Below, piece after piece: positions 38,392-47,837 of a stretch of DNA of 64,000 bases. Origin of the DNA: Nostoc sp. UHCC 0302 (GTDB taxonomy: Bacteria > Cyanobacteriota > Cyanobacteriia > Cyanobacteriales > Nostocaceae); the NCBI RefSeq assembly GCF_038096175.1, contig NZ_CP151099.1, positions 2,234,501 to 2,298,500 on the forward strand, read 5' to 3'. Under the pieces are notes generated by a model. The model saw nothing but the letters and a program-made list of their open reading frames with translations, did not search any database and was not told the origin of the DNA. The position numbers were made by a program, and so were the translations under genes. Positions within the stretch are counted from its first letter, which is position 1. Every line of letters starts with the position of its first letter.

Positions 38392-39360
38392 CTATAAAGC
38401 TTTTTTAGCCTCTATCATTTCTCCAGTCGGAGCCTTAACATCCCATACCAAGCCTGTTAATTGGAGTATACGAATCACCCAAGTTCCCAAGTCAATTTCC
38501 CACCATTTCAGCCCAAAAATTGCAGAGTTTGGGAACGCATGATGGTTATTGTGCCAAGCTTCACCGAAGGTAGGTAAAGCTAACCAAATGTTATTTTGAC
38601 TATGCTCAGAGGTATGAAAAGAACGACTACCGTATAAATGGGTAATGGAATTAACGCTGCTCGTAGAGTGGTATGTAAAAAATAAGCGAACTAAACCACC
38701 CCAAAGGAATCCTGTAAAGGCTCCCATCCAAGTACCTGTTAAAACTCCTCCTAAGATGGCAGGAATGACTAAACCTAGCAAGATCCACAGGTAATATAGT
38801 TGATTAACTTTTGAGATTACAGAATCCCGAAGTAAGTCTTTAGCAAACAAAAAAGTGTTTGTAATCTCGTGACTATACATCCAACCTATGTGAGCGTGCC
38901 ACAGTCCTGATAAACCGCTAAGGCTTTTATCCTCATTAAAATGAGGTGAATGAGGGTCTCCAGGTAAATCACTGTATTGGTGGTGGCGTCGATGATTGCT
39001 CACCCAATAAATCAATGGCCCTTGGCAAGCCATAGAACCAAGAATCGCAAGTATGACTCGGATAGGAGTATTGGTTTGGAAGGCACAGTGTGCAAAAAGC
39101 CGATGAAAACCAACAGTAATACTACCCATTGTTAAGGCATACATCCCAGCAAATAGACCTAATTCTACTAGTCCAATACCTGAATGCAAAGCTAAGGCGA
39201 TCGCAACTGTTAAACCCACCAGAGGAATCCAAAAAATAGCCAATGCATGAAGCCTCTGCGTAGTCTTCAGACTATCACCCTTGATTGTTATTTGTTGCTT
39301 CTTCTTAAGAAAACCTGTAATAGGAACAGAATTTGCTGTGCTATCTAACTGTATTGACAT
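38392..39360 (-). CDS. membrane fatty acid desaturase, first copy (322 aa)
   Basis: Paralogue of the next gene. Histidine boxes HRLFAH, HRRHH and HNNHH; hydrophobic helices flank them. The start is the ATG at 39360, seven bases after AGGAG; an in-frame ATG at 39390 lacks such a site. The two desaturases are clearly related but diverged (for example HCAFQTNTP against HKAFDTHPF), so they may act in sequence on the same chain, giving a diene, an enyne or an alkyne. Located between FAAL and the second desaturase, in one operon. Confidence 0.9.
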   Translation of the reverse strand: MSIQLDSTANSVPITGFLKKKQQITIKGDSLKTTQRLHALAIFWIPLVGLTVAIALALHSGIGLVELGLFAGMYALTMGSITVGFHRLFAHCAFQTNTPIRVILAILGSMACQGPLIYWVSNHRRHHQYSDLPGDPHSPHFNEDKSLSGLSGLWHAHIGWMYSHEITNTFLFAKDLLRDSVISKVNQLYYLWILLGLVIPAILGGVLTGTWMGAFTGFLWGGLVRLFFTYHSTSSVNSITHLYGSRSFHTSEHSQNNIWLALPTFGEAWHNNHHAFPNSAIFGLKWWEIDLGTWVIRILQLTGLVWDVKAPTGEMIEAKKAL

Positions 39361-39423
39361 GAGTTTCTCCTGGTTGCTTTTGGCTAACATATCTCTGATA
39401 TTGTGCTGCTTGGAACAACAGAG

Positions 39424-41226
39424 TTAGCTAGAAACTACACTGGCATTTTGGTTAACTAATTTTCTAGAAAATCTAGAGTTTTCATTACTTTTTGCTAATG
39501 AATCTAGTGTTCCATCTAAAAAGTTGGCTCGACAAGCATAACGTTGAATTTTTCCACTAGAAGTTTTAGGAATACTCCCAGGCTTGACCAATACGACGGC
39601 ATAAACTTGTAATTCGTACTCCAGTGCTACCTCTTGACGAATATCACCAACGACTTGTTCGATATCCAAACTCTGTAGATAACGCCGTTCCACTTCGTGA
39701 ACAATTACCAGTCGTTCTTGGTTGCTGACCTCTACTGTAAAAGCTGCTCCCCCGTTAGGCTTCAGACTTGGATGGCTCCTCTCTACTGTCAGTTCAATAT
39801 CTTGAGGATAATAATTACGTCCCCGAATAATAATCACATCCTTGAGTCGCCCTGTGATAAATAGTTTGCCATCTTGTAAGAATCCCAAATCTCCTGTGCG
39901 TAAAAATGGGCCTTCATTGGTATCTGATGTATAGGCATGAAAAGTTTTTTTCGTCTCTTCAACTCTCCCCCAATAACCTTGGGCAACACTTGGACTTGAT
40001 ATCCAAATCTCTCCTACACGGTTATCAGGACATTTAGTTAATGATTCAGGGTCAACAATCATGATTTTCTGGTCTAACCATCCTTGACCAGAAGATACAA
40101 ATTTCCTCACATCCTCTTGCTGTCCAGCAGTTATTACTATTTGATTTTGCTCAAGAGCTGCTTTATTTATCTGATATATCTCAGGGGGATTTGTCTTTAA
40201 TTCTCCAGAAATGAATAAAGTTGACTCAGCCATTCCGTAGCAAGGGTAAAATGCCTCTCGTCGGAAACCACAGGGTGCAAAAGTTGTCGCAAACTGCTCT
40301 ATTGTCTCAGCACGAATAGGTTCTGAGCCATTGAAAGCCACTTCCCAACTGCTCAGGTCGAGTGTCTGTCGCTGTTCAGGAGTGATCTTGCGAACGCATA
40401 GATCATAAGCAAAATTGGGGCCACCGCTGGTGGTAGCTTTATATTTGGAAATAGCCTGTAGCCAGCGAAAAGGACGCTGTATAAAGGCTACTGGAGGCAT
40501 GAGAAAGCATGGAATACCCAAGTATAAAGGTTGAAGTATATTACCAATCAGTCCCATGTCATGAAAAAGTGGTAGCCAGCCTACAAAGATAGTTTTATCT
40601 GTGTGTTGCATGGCTTGTTGAATTATCTGTTCATTATGTAGTAGATTCCCATGAGTTATCATCACTCCTTTAGGTGTACCTGTAGATCCTGATGTGTACT
40701 GGAGAAAAGCTAAGGTATCGCTGTTCAATATTGGCTCTTGCCATTGCTTTTCTAAATTGCTAGGAATACTATCTGTGGCTAGCCATCGTAGAGCTTTCAG
40801 TTCTGGACTATGAGGAAACAGATGCTCTTCTACGTTGGTCAATATCTGTTTGGTTGTGAGGACTAATGTAGCTTGTGCATTTGCCAAAATAGCCTGGAGG
40901 CGAGGCATGGGTCGGTGAAACTGAGGCGGATAAGCTGGTACAGCAATAACTCCAGCATACAAACATCCGAAAAACCCAGCTATGTACTCCAGACTCGGTG
41001 AGTAAAGTAGCAGCGCCCGCTCTCCAGTCATTCCGAGGCTTTGAAGCCAGCTAGCAATGGCCCGAGCTTGACGATCTAAGTCTGCATAAGTCAAGTAAGA
41101 TTCTTCTACTTCTCCATTATTCAAAAATATATAAACTTTTTGCTCTGGTTGATGTAATGCTCTCCAACGAAGGATATCAACCAATGTAGAAAGCTCAAAA
41201 GGGAGTTTTTCAAGAAGATTGTTCAT
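39424..41226 (-). CDS. fatty acyl-AMP ligase, FAAL (600 aa)
   Basis: Adenylates a free fatty acid and transfers it to a carrier protein. ANL-superfamily core motifs: YTSGSTGTPKGVMITH near 179, GWLPLFHDMGLIGNIL, YGMAES, RTGDLGFLQDGKLFITGR, SGKIQRYACR. The LPLFHDMGLIG segment and the FRREAFYPCYGMAESTLFISG segment are typical of FAALs that load lipopeptide and lipo-polyketide pathways. The length fits. It is the first gene of the operon and defines the fatty acyl starter. The start ATG at 41226 has no clear Shine-Dalgarno. The chain length is not predictable. Confidence 0.93.
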   Translation of the reverse strand: MNNLLEKLPFELSTLVDILRWRALHQPEQKVYIFLNNGEVEESYLTYADLDRQARAIASWLQSLGMTGERALLLYSPSLEYIAGFFGCLYAGVIAVPAYPPQFHRPMPRLQAILANAQATLVLTTKQILTNVEEHLFPHSPELKALRWLATDSIPSNLEKQWQEPILNSDTLAFLQYTSGSTGTPKGVMITHGNLLHNEQIIQQAMQHTDKTIFVGWLPLFHDMGLIGNILQPLYLGIPCFLMPPVAFIQRPFRWLQAISKYKATTSGGPNFAYDLCVRKITPEQRQTLDLSSWEVAFNGSEPIRAETIEQFATTFAPCGFRREAFYPCYGMAESTLFISGELKTNPPEIYQINKAALEQNQIVITAGQQEDVRKFVSSGQGWLDQKIMIVDPESLTKCPDNRVGEIWISSPSVAQGYWGRVEETKKTFHAYTSDTNEGPFLRTGDLGFLQDGKLFITGRLKDVIIIRGRNYYPQDIELTVERSHPSLKPNGGAAFTVEVSNQERLVIVHEVERRYLQSLDIEQVVGDIRQEVALEYELQVYAVVLVKPGSIPKTSSGKIQRYACRANFLDGTLDSLAKSNENSRFSRKLVNQNASVVSS

Positions 41227-41854
41227 TTGTCCAAAAGAACGTTATTGAGCAAAAATGAGAATTTTACGCTGAAAAACATAAGTGTGTATGTTGACAAATC
41301 AGTAAGTCACAAACTTTCGGAAACTGAGAGAAACTAAGGGTTATTAGCCACCGTGAAAAAGGAAATAACCTGTATTGTTTTAAGAGCGATCCAAAGGAGC
41401 TAGCTGTATTGGTTGAATTCTGCTTTGAGTCAGCCTGTTTATAAAAATATGGAGTCTAGAGAAGAATAAAGAATTAGCCTAGTGAGGCTCTTACAAACTC
41501 CATACTTGCTATTCCAATTTCAGTTTGGTTAGTAACAATTATGCTTTGTGTAATATAACTTAATAATCTTATGTTTAGCTATAGGAATCCTAAATCAATC
41601 GTGAGAAAAAAATCCTTAAAAAGCTTATAGATACGTATATTTTTTCTATTTTTCGGAAAATTTCTAGTAATTTAGTTGTTTTTCGAGAACATCGCCCTGT
41701 AAATATTGCCGTTGCCAGAGCCTGTTAATGCGATCGCTCCTTAAAAAAGAAGAAGCGATCGCTTGGCTGCTAAAATTATTACGAGGGTGAAAGTAGTCTC
41801 AAAAGCTAATATAGCAACTGAGTTAGAACATCAAAAATTTAAGCTGGGCTTGAA
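41227..41854. other. presumed promoter region of the FAAL operon
   Basis: About 630 bp, AT-rich, without a gene. It should hold the operon promoter, but no distinct -10/-35 pair could be fixed. It also contains the hairpin at 41730-41762. Confidence 0.4.
41730..41762. terminator. HIP1 hairpin downstream of the cytochrome gene
   Basis: Two copies of gcgatcgc (41730-41737, 41755-41762) face each other around an A-rich loop; the stem can extend by part of ctcctt/aagaag. It lies about 90 bp after the stop of the minus-strand cytochrome gene and may end its transcript, separating it from the FAAL operon. Confidence 0.35.
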
Positions 41855-43948
41855 TTAAAATCTAGCAGGCTCATCATCAAGTGCCAGTAAGAAATTAATC
41901 AAGTCTGTTTGCTGCTTTGGATTAAATCCAGCTTGCCTATCTACGTAAAATTCATGTCCTGTACCATCAAGATTACTACGTACTAAACTAGGGTTAGCTG
42001 TGTTAGCTTTCACAACTAAGGCACGAAGTTCTCGATCAAGTAAGGCACGCAAGCTGCTAGCGGCATCAGCAGATATACTTTGACTGAGAGTGCCAGTTAG
42101 CCCTAAGCCGCTTTGATCAACAACAGTAAAGCTGCCATTAGAATCAAATTTTATACTTCCTGCTCGAACTGCTACACCACCATCGTGCAAATATGGTGCG
42201 CTTAAATGAAGACCACGCAAGGAAGTAGTTTTGTAACCACCTTTCGGTAATATTCCTTTAGGTAAGGTTGTGGGACTATCAGAGATGCCCTGCGTTGGCA
42301 CATCTAACACTTCAGCGTTAACAGGTATGGGAACGGGAGTGTTGAAAGTGTAAAGCTTGGGCGTTACTAAAAGATTACTCAGCGCTAGGCGAGATTCAGC
42401 ACGAGCTGGGTTAGTACCAATTTCATCAACTGGATGAATTTTGTTATCTGTGAAAAAGGGTGGAATATGGCAAGTTGCACAATTGGCTTTTTCAAATACT
42501 TTGGCTCCACGTTTAACAGAATGGTTGTTCAATGCCTGCCAGTTTTCCGCAGACTTATTAGCAGGTGGTACTAAGCTATTTTGGAAAGCAGACATGGCGT
42601 TTTCAGCAAATAAGAAAGAGCCACTAGCAATATCATTAGAGTTGCCACTATTCGGACTGAAAATTAAACCATTGTATGTAAACAAGCTAGGACGCAAATT
42701 AGGAGAATTTCCAGCTCCTGGTGCAGCAAATTGGTCTTCTAATTCTGTTTGTGTCGCATCCGGTGCAATCTCCCGCAACCATTTCGAGGGTTTGACTATC
42801 TTGTCACTTGGTAAACGTAAGCGTGGGTCAGCAGCATTCTGAAGAAATGTACCAATATAAACTTCTGGGTCAATACCAAGAGTTTCTTCACTGAGTTGAG
42901 CCGCTGCTAACAGATTGATTTCCGAAGAGTGAACACCATTGCTAGTAGCGCTGAGTCCTGCAAACGGCCCTATAGCAAACTGTCCATCTAAGAAATAAGG
43001 ATGATTTTTAAATGTGAATACACTGGGAATTTGAGTAGTATTGTTGATGCTATCTGAAGAGCTTTCAAAATTACCGAAAGGCACATCTAATACTGCGTCG
43101 TCAAAGGCTTTTTCAAAAATTTCAGGGTCAGGTAATTTTACTTGATTACCTTTACTGTCTAGAATCATTTTCCCATTGCCTTGGTATTCTGGGTTTAAAG
43201 GGTTAAAGTTTAACCGCGAAAAACCCGCAGCAGAATTTGGTGCTAGAGCAACTAACAGGGGCGCGGCAATTTCGCTATTAGGTACTCCCAAAAGAGGTTC
43301 ACCTTGATTTGAAAGGGATACGTGACAGGCAGCACAGCTAATATCGATGTTAGGTGTGATTCCCAGTCCAATTGGAAAAGTCCCTCCCTTTTCCATTTTT
43401 AAGCCTGTATTGATGACAGTTCCTGTGGGAAAAGTTCGGTGACCTAAAGTTATATCTTTCTCAAGAGTAATTTGTAAGTTCGTTGTCGGCTGACCTTGCA
43501 ACTTAACTATTGCTATTTGTAATTCTGGAAAAATTTTAGCAATGCCAGAGCCAAAACCAAATACTCTTTGCAGTCCAAATGTGTCACCAATTTTGCGGTT
43601 GAAGAATATATCTTTACCTTTGGCAATTAATTCCTCAGTGATTTCAACTGCTCCGACTCTTTGGTAGGAAATTGGGTCATTAGGATCAAGTCCTTGCTTG
43701 ACAACTATTCTTGCTGCTTGTTGGGGATTCAGCAATTTACCAAAATAGTCGTAATAGCCTAAAGGTTGAGTTGGAGCCGACTCCAGAAGGTTAATCCGAG
43801 CTAGGGCTTTCTGACTTGTAATCAAGCTGTTTGATAGCAAAATACCAAACAAACTAATGAGAAAAACACAGACTAATAAGATAAACTTAGTTTTCAGAGT
43901 ATATGAAACCCCAACTATAGCTGCGTTAAGGCTTTTTTTGCGTTTCAT
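41855..43948 (-). CDS. membrane-anchored di-haem cytochrome c protein (697 aa)
   Basis: Probable periplasmic di-haem protein of the cytochrome c peroxidase / MauG type. N-terminal membrane anchor or uncleaved signal (about residues 22-44: FILLVCVFLISLFGILLSN). Two haem-binding motifs: CAACH near 205 and CATCH near 490. After the second, PHLHDGG-like sequence (LSAPYLHDGGVAVRAGS) is typical of the C-terminal peroxidase domain. The protein is much longer than classical CcpA (about 350 aa). It could reduce peroxides or oxidise a substrate. It is on the same strand as the FAAL operon and 630 bp upstream, so a link is possible but unproven. Confidence 0.85.
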   Translation of the reverse strand: MKRKKSLNAAIVGVSYTLKTKFILLVCVFLISLFGILLSNSLITSQKALARINLLESAPTQPLGYYDYFGKLLNPQQAARIVVKQGLDPNDPISYQRVGAVEITEELIAKGKDIFFNRKIGDTFGLQRVFGFGSGIAKIFPELQIAIVKLQGQPTTNLQITLEKDITLGHRTFPTGTVINTGLKMEKGGTFPIGLGITPNIDISCAACHVSLSNQGEPLLGVPNSEIAAPLLVALAPNSAAGFSRLNFNPLNPEYQGNGKMILDSKGNQVKLPDPEIFEKAFDDAVLDVPFGNFESSSDSINNTTQIPSVFTFKNHPYFLDGQFAIGPFAGLSATSNGVHSSEINLLAAAQLSEETLGIDPEVYIGTFLQNAADPRLRLPSDKIVKPSKWLREIAPDATQTELEDQFAAPGAGNSPNLRPSLFTYNGLIFSPNSGNSNDIASGSFLFAENAMSAFQNSLVPPANKSAENWQALNNHSVKRGAKVFEKANCATCHIPPFFTDNKIHPVDEIGTNPARAESRLALSNLLVTPKLYTFNTPVPIPVNAEVLDVPTQGISDSPTTLPKGILPKGGYKTTSLRGLHLSAPYLHDGGVAVRAGSIKFDSNGSFTVVDQSGLGLTGTLSQSISADAASSLRALLDRELRALVVKANTANPSLVRSNLDGTGHEFYVDRQAGFNPKQQTDLINFLLALDDEPARF

Positions 43949-44409
43949 ATTGTTAAATGCAATTTAAAAACTGTAGGTAGATATAACATACCTATATATA
44001 GATATATGCAAAGTAGAATTTTTTTATATTCGTTAATAATATTAAGTTCTAATGCAATTTATCAAGAAAGAATTAAATAATTCAGTAGCCAAAATTAATT
44101 CTAGACAACTGGCGTCTGAACTCACAGGGCTTAAGACATTTAACAAATCTATAATTGGGTGAGCTATTGCTGCAAAAAGGTTTCATCAAGTAGATTAATT
44201 ATATAAAGTCCTTATATGATTGGTTCTGGACTATGTTTTTTATAGCATTTGCAGTTGAGCCTAATATAGACCTAACCCCCCAACCCCTTCACTGAAGTGA
44301 AGGGGAATAATACTTAAAGCCTCTCTCCTACAAGCAAAAAGGTCAAAACTGTACTGCACTCAACCGAGAACCGCCATATATCCTTTTAGTAATTACCCCT
44401 CGTACTCTG
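43949..44409. other. spacer with a palindrome
   Basis: About 460 bp without a gene. Contains a 10-bp perfect palindromic stem (ccccttcact / agtgaagggg, 44284-44305), part of a dispersed Nostoc-type repeat. The start region of the cytochrome gene is AT-rich and promoter-like. Confidence 0.4.
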
Positions 44410-44468
44410 GGTTATACCATTTCACTTTAAGAATGATACAAATACTTTGGTAGGGACACGGCATTGCC

Positions 44469-45898
44469 CATTGGTGTCAACTTAAGCAAAAAGTGAGGAT
44501 CAGATGTAATCTAAGAACATCTATAGAGATGTTCTTAGTGATACATCATGGCGAGGAAAAGACCAGCTAGAATTGGCAACCCAGACCTACGGCAACAAAA
44601 ACATATCCCAGCGCCACCGATAGAGGAAATCGAGAAACAGATATTTTCATTGCTATCGCCCCTGAACTTTAAACCGCTCAAATCCTATGAACACAAACCA
44701 GGACAAGAGCCAGAACAAAAGAAAAAATGGCGAGACAGAATATTGACTCTGCCAGTGATGATGGCGATCGTTGTGAGTTTAGTCTATCGACAGATTCCGG
44801 GATTAAGAGAAGTAATGAGGGTCTTGTCACAAGAAGGATTGTTATGAGTAGAACCAATGTTGGTAAGTACCCAAGCATTGTCAAAAAGATTGCGAACATT
44901 GCCAATAGAACTGTTTGCACAAATATTTGAGCAAGTAATGGCAAGAATTAGTACACAACCAAAAAATCAGGCAGTACCAGAGAATTGGCAGCTAGTATGT
45001 GGAAAATTCACAGCAATCTGGATTGCAGATGGGTCAACACTAGAAGCACTCAGAAGAAAACTCAAAGCACTGCAAGGACAACAAAAAACACTTGCTGGGA
45101 AAATCATGATGGTGGTAGAGGCATTTCATCATCATCCCGTAACAACCTGGTATACAAACAACAGTAAAGCTAACGATAAAATCTGGTGTGAGTAATTACT
45201 AGAGCGCCTGCCAATTGGTGGATTACTAATTTTTGATTTAGGGTTTTTTAAATTCCCTTGGTTCGATGCGTTTACCGCATCTAATAAGTTTTTCTTGACA
45301 CGACTTCGAGAAAAAACTGCTTATAGGGTAATCCGTTGTTTGACTGATGCTACATTCTACCGCGATGAAATTATTTCTCTAGGGGAATATCGCTCGAATC
45401 CTTGTCAACGACAAGTACGCTTAGTTTCTGTTTTGTGGGGTTCAACTTGGTACTACTACCTAACAAACGTACTTGACCCGCACATTTTATCTGCACAGCA
45501 AGTCTGTGAATTATATCGTCGGCGTTGGCGTGTTGAAGACGCATTTTTGCTCACCAAACGACTTTTGGGTTTGGCTTATATCTGGGTTGGTGATACTAAC
45601 GGTGTCCAAATTCAAATCTTTGCCACTTGGATTTTTTATGCTGTTCTCAATCAATTATCTATCGATGTTGCCATCGCATTGAATCAACCATTAGACCTGA
45701 TTTCTACAGAGATGGTTTTTCGTGGTTTATACCATTTTTCTCAAGCTATTCTACGTGGTGAGGCATCTGACGCTGTTCCCTATCTTGTGGAACATCAAAA
45801 GCTCTTTGGATTAGTCAAAACCAGGCGTAAGCGCCATCGACAGATTGACGCTTACACCCAACAAATTTGGGCAAAATCTTCTTAAGTTGACACCAATG
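44469..45898 (+). mobile_element. IS4-type insertion sequence (1430 bp)
   Basis: Perfect 18-bp terminal inverted repeats (cattggtgtcaacttaag at 44469-44486; its reverse complement at 45881-45898). They are flanked by a perfect 9-bp direct repeat ggcattgcc (44460-44468 and 45899-45907), the target duplication. One transposase gene lies inside, ending in the right terminal repeat. The element is inactive because the transposase has two nonsense codons. Confidence 0.92.
44548..45885 (+). pseudogene. IS4-family transposase with two in-frame stops
   Basis: A single reading frame (about 446 codons) runs from ATG 44548 to TAA 45885. It is broken only by TGA at 44845-44847 (likely from TGG) and TAA at 45193-45195 (likely from CAA). 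Translating through the stops gives a continuous IS4-type transposase: AIWIADGSTLEALRRKL and LLIFDLGFFKFPWFDAF carry the first two catalytic Asp, and YRRRWRVEDAFLLTKRLLG carries the YREK-like region with the catalytic Glu. No frameshift is needed. Two nonsense mutations without other damage suggest recent decay. Confidence 0.9.
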
Positions 45899-46256
45899 GG
45901 CATTGCCGTGTCCCTACAAGAAATTTATACGTATCAATATTTTCGTGAATTGGTATTACCCCTGTTTTGTTACTCTGGGAAAAGAAAAATCAAAGCCAAA
46001 TTTTGAACTGTAGATAGAACAGGCATTTGAGTGTTTATTTTCTAACACAATGGCTGAAATCATGGTTTTTTAGTAAAAGTCTTATGCTGTAAGCATTCCA
46101 GATTATTCTCTCCCGAAAGTGATAAAAGAGGGATTACAATCCAAATTTACTTGCTTTTTACGCTCTTTTCTATTATTCAATCAACAGCAATTGATGCTGA
46201 AACCAAGCAACAGAGTAATTGTCAGCTAATTAGTATTCAAGTTGCATAAACTCTGC

Positions 46257-46325
46257 GCTGTTCGCGTTGGCGTAGCTCTCCCTGCGGGACGCTGCGCGAA
46301 AGTAGAGAAGCGTTTTCGTAGGGTA
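46257..46325. repeat. short dispersed palindromic repeat
   Basis: Nostoc-type repeat units gcgttggcgtagctctcc and gcgggacgctgcgcgaaag, followed by gtagagaagcg. Non-coding, in the spacer after the IS4 element. Confidence 0.5.
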
Positions 46326-46512
46326 TTACTACAAGCAAATTGCCTTGAGAAAATACAATACCGGAGATAGCCGCACTCTACCTAATTATTGTAGTTACAA
46401 TATACTTACTGGCTACAATTAAGTAGATATAATTAAACTAAAAATACTGTATGGTTCGTAGTTTGCTACGTCTTCGCAGAAGTGTAAGTTAGGAAATTTA
46501 AATTATGCCTAG

Positions 46513-46710
46513 CTACTTATTAGCGATAATAAATCCAATAATCAAGGCAATAATTATTGGAATTAAGATTGGGATAGCAACTATAAGTCCCCATTTACCA
46601 AATTTAATATCCTCGCCTTCATATTTTAAAAGTGCAATCAAACCTACAACTCCCATCAAAATCCAAATACACCCAAAGGAAAGAAATATAATAAATATTG
46701 AATCTTCCAT
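46513..46710 (-). CDS. small putative membrane protein (65 aa)
   Basis: Two hydrophobic helices (about residues 5-28 and 43-62) joined by a charged loop (KYEGEDIKFGK), with an acidic start (MEDS). The pattern is that of a small two-pass inner-membrane protein. Start ATG at 46710, no clear Shine-Dalgarno. No family is recognised. It stands alone in a gene-poor region. Confidence 0.45.
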   Translation of the reverse strand: MEDSIFIIFLSFGCIWILMGVVGLIALLKYEGEDIKFGKWGLIVAIPILIPIIIALIIGFIIANK

Positions 46711-47837
46711 TTTTTAGAAATTAAATTTCAATTTTCGAACTATTTGATAGTCTACCATTTTTCAACATTCAAATGTGCAAAAACCTTTAAGAACTCTCAT
46801 GAGAGTAACATTTTAGCAAATATATTTCATAGTCCCCTGGGAATAAAATTTGTCTATTTCAAAAGTTATAAGATAAATATTTCAAATTAGACTAGTTAAA
46901 ATATATAAACTTGACTTGAGGATTGTAATAACTATGCATCATAAACTGATGATTCCAAAATAGATAAAAACGCTTTTTATTTTTGTGTTGTTATGTCTTG
47001 ATGTTTCAGAATTTTTTACCACAAAGGCACTGCGAAAAGTTGAGTCAGTTAGTGTCTGGGGGTTTCCACACCACTCAAGACGAACAAGCCAGGGAACACT
47101 TTCGGCAGTTCCCCCTGGGAGAAATCCCTTATATAAAATGGACTACCTCAGTAACGCAGTAGCTTACTATGAGCGACTGACGTTAGGAGCGTCACCCACA
47201 TCTTTGTAGGAGAACGAGCGATTGACTAGCGTCAGAGTTGAGGCTTCCTTAAATTAAGTAAACAAAATTAAATGTACAAAAATTCATAATTAGCTGTGTT
47301 GCGCTAGTACTTTTATTATGTAAAATTACTTAATGTATATATAAAATGGGAAAGCATATCAATGTTATCCAAGTTATCTAAAAAAGTTTTATGATTACGC
47401 GATCGCATTTAAGGTAAAGTCCGCTGAGGCTTTTGGACACGCTACGCTCTCTTGGTCAGCTTCTTTGCAGAAAGCGCAGGCGATCGCTAATGTTCACAAG
47501 AAGGCGATAATTCAAATATTGTCAGCCCTAGTTTAAGCTACTTGAGTTGTATAGACAGCGGTCAGAATCCATTTATTATCGACTCTTTAGCCTTTAGATG
47601 CTACTTGCAGCAAATACGCTTATACCTACCGGACAGTATTTCCTATCGCTGCCTCGAAAATAGACCAAATGTTACTCAATTAGAAGATAATGCTAAGAAA
47701 TGTAATTTTCTACTATATGTGCGTAAATATTTAAGCTACTTTTGATAAATTAACTAAGGTTCAAGCTAAAACACTTATTTCATACTCTCTTTTATCAAAC
47801 TATAAAGTACAAAACTATCTTTAAGAAAGGTAAAAAA
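46711..47837. other. gene-poor spacer
   Basis: About 1.1 kb, AT-rich, with short dispersed repeats (near 47010-47220: ctgggggtttccacacc, gcgactgacgttaggagcg; near 47397-47490 two HIP1-type sites). A 67-codon ORF at 47542-47745 has a TTG start and no support. AAAGG precedes the next gene. Confidence 0.4.

Larger units (their letters stand above)
44410..45960. repeat. palindromic repeat (MITE-like) split by an IS
   Basis: Outer arms ggttataccatttcac (44410) and its inverted partner gtgaattggtattacc (ending 45960) flank inner arms gtagggacac (44450) and gtgtccctac (ending 45917). Removing the IS and one 9-bp duplication restores a hairpin of about 110 bp with gtagggacac-ggcattgcc-gtgtccctac at its tip, a familiar dispersed cyanobacterial palindrome. 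Confidence 0.7.

Noticed and set aside
44678-44944. Minus-strand ORF (88 codons) inside the IS4 element
   Set aside because: Hydrophobic antisense frame of the transposase; no start signal.
47542-47745. Plus-strand ORF (67 codons) in the gene-poor spacer
   Set aside because: TTG start, no ribosome-binding site, no recognisable domain.
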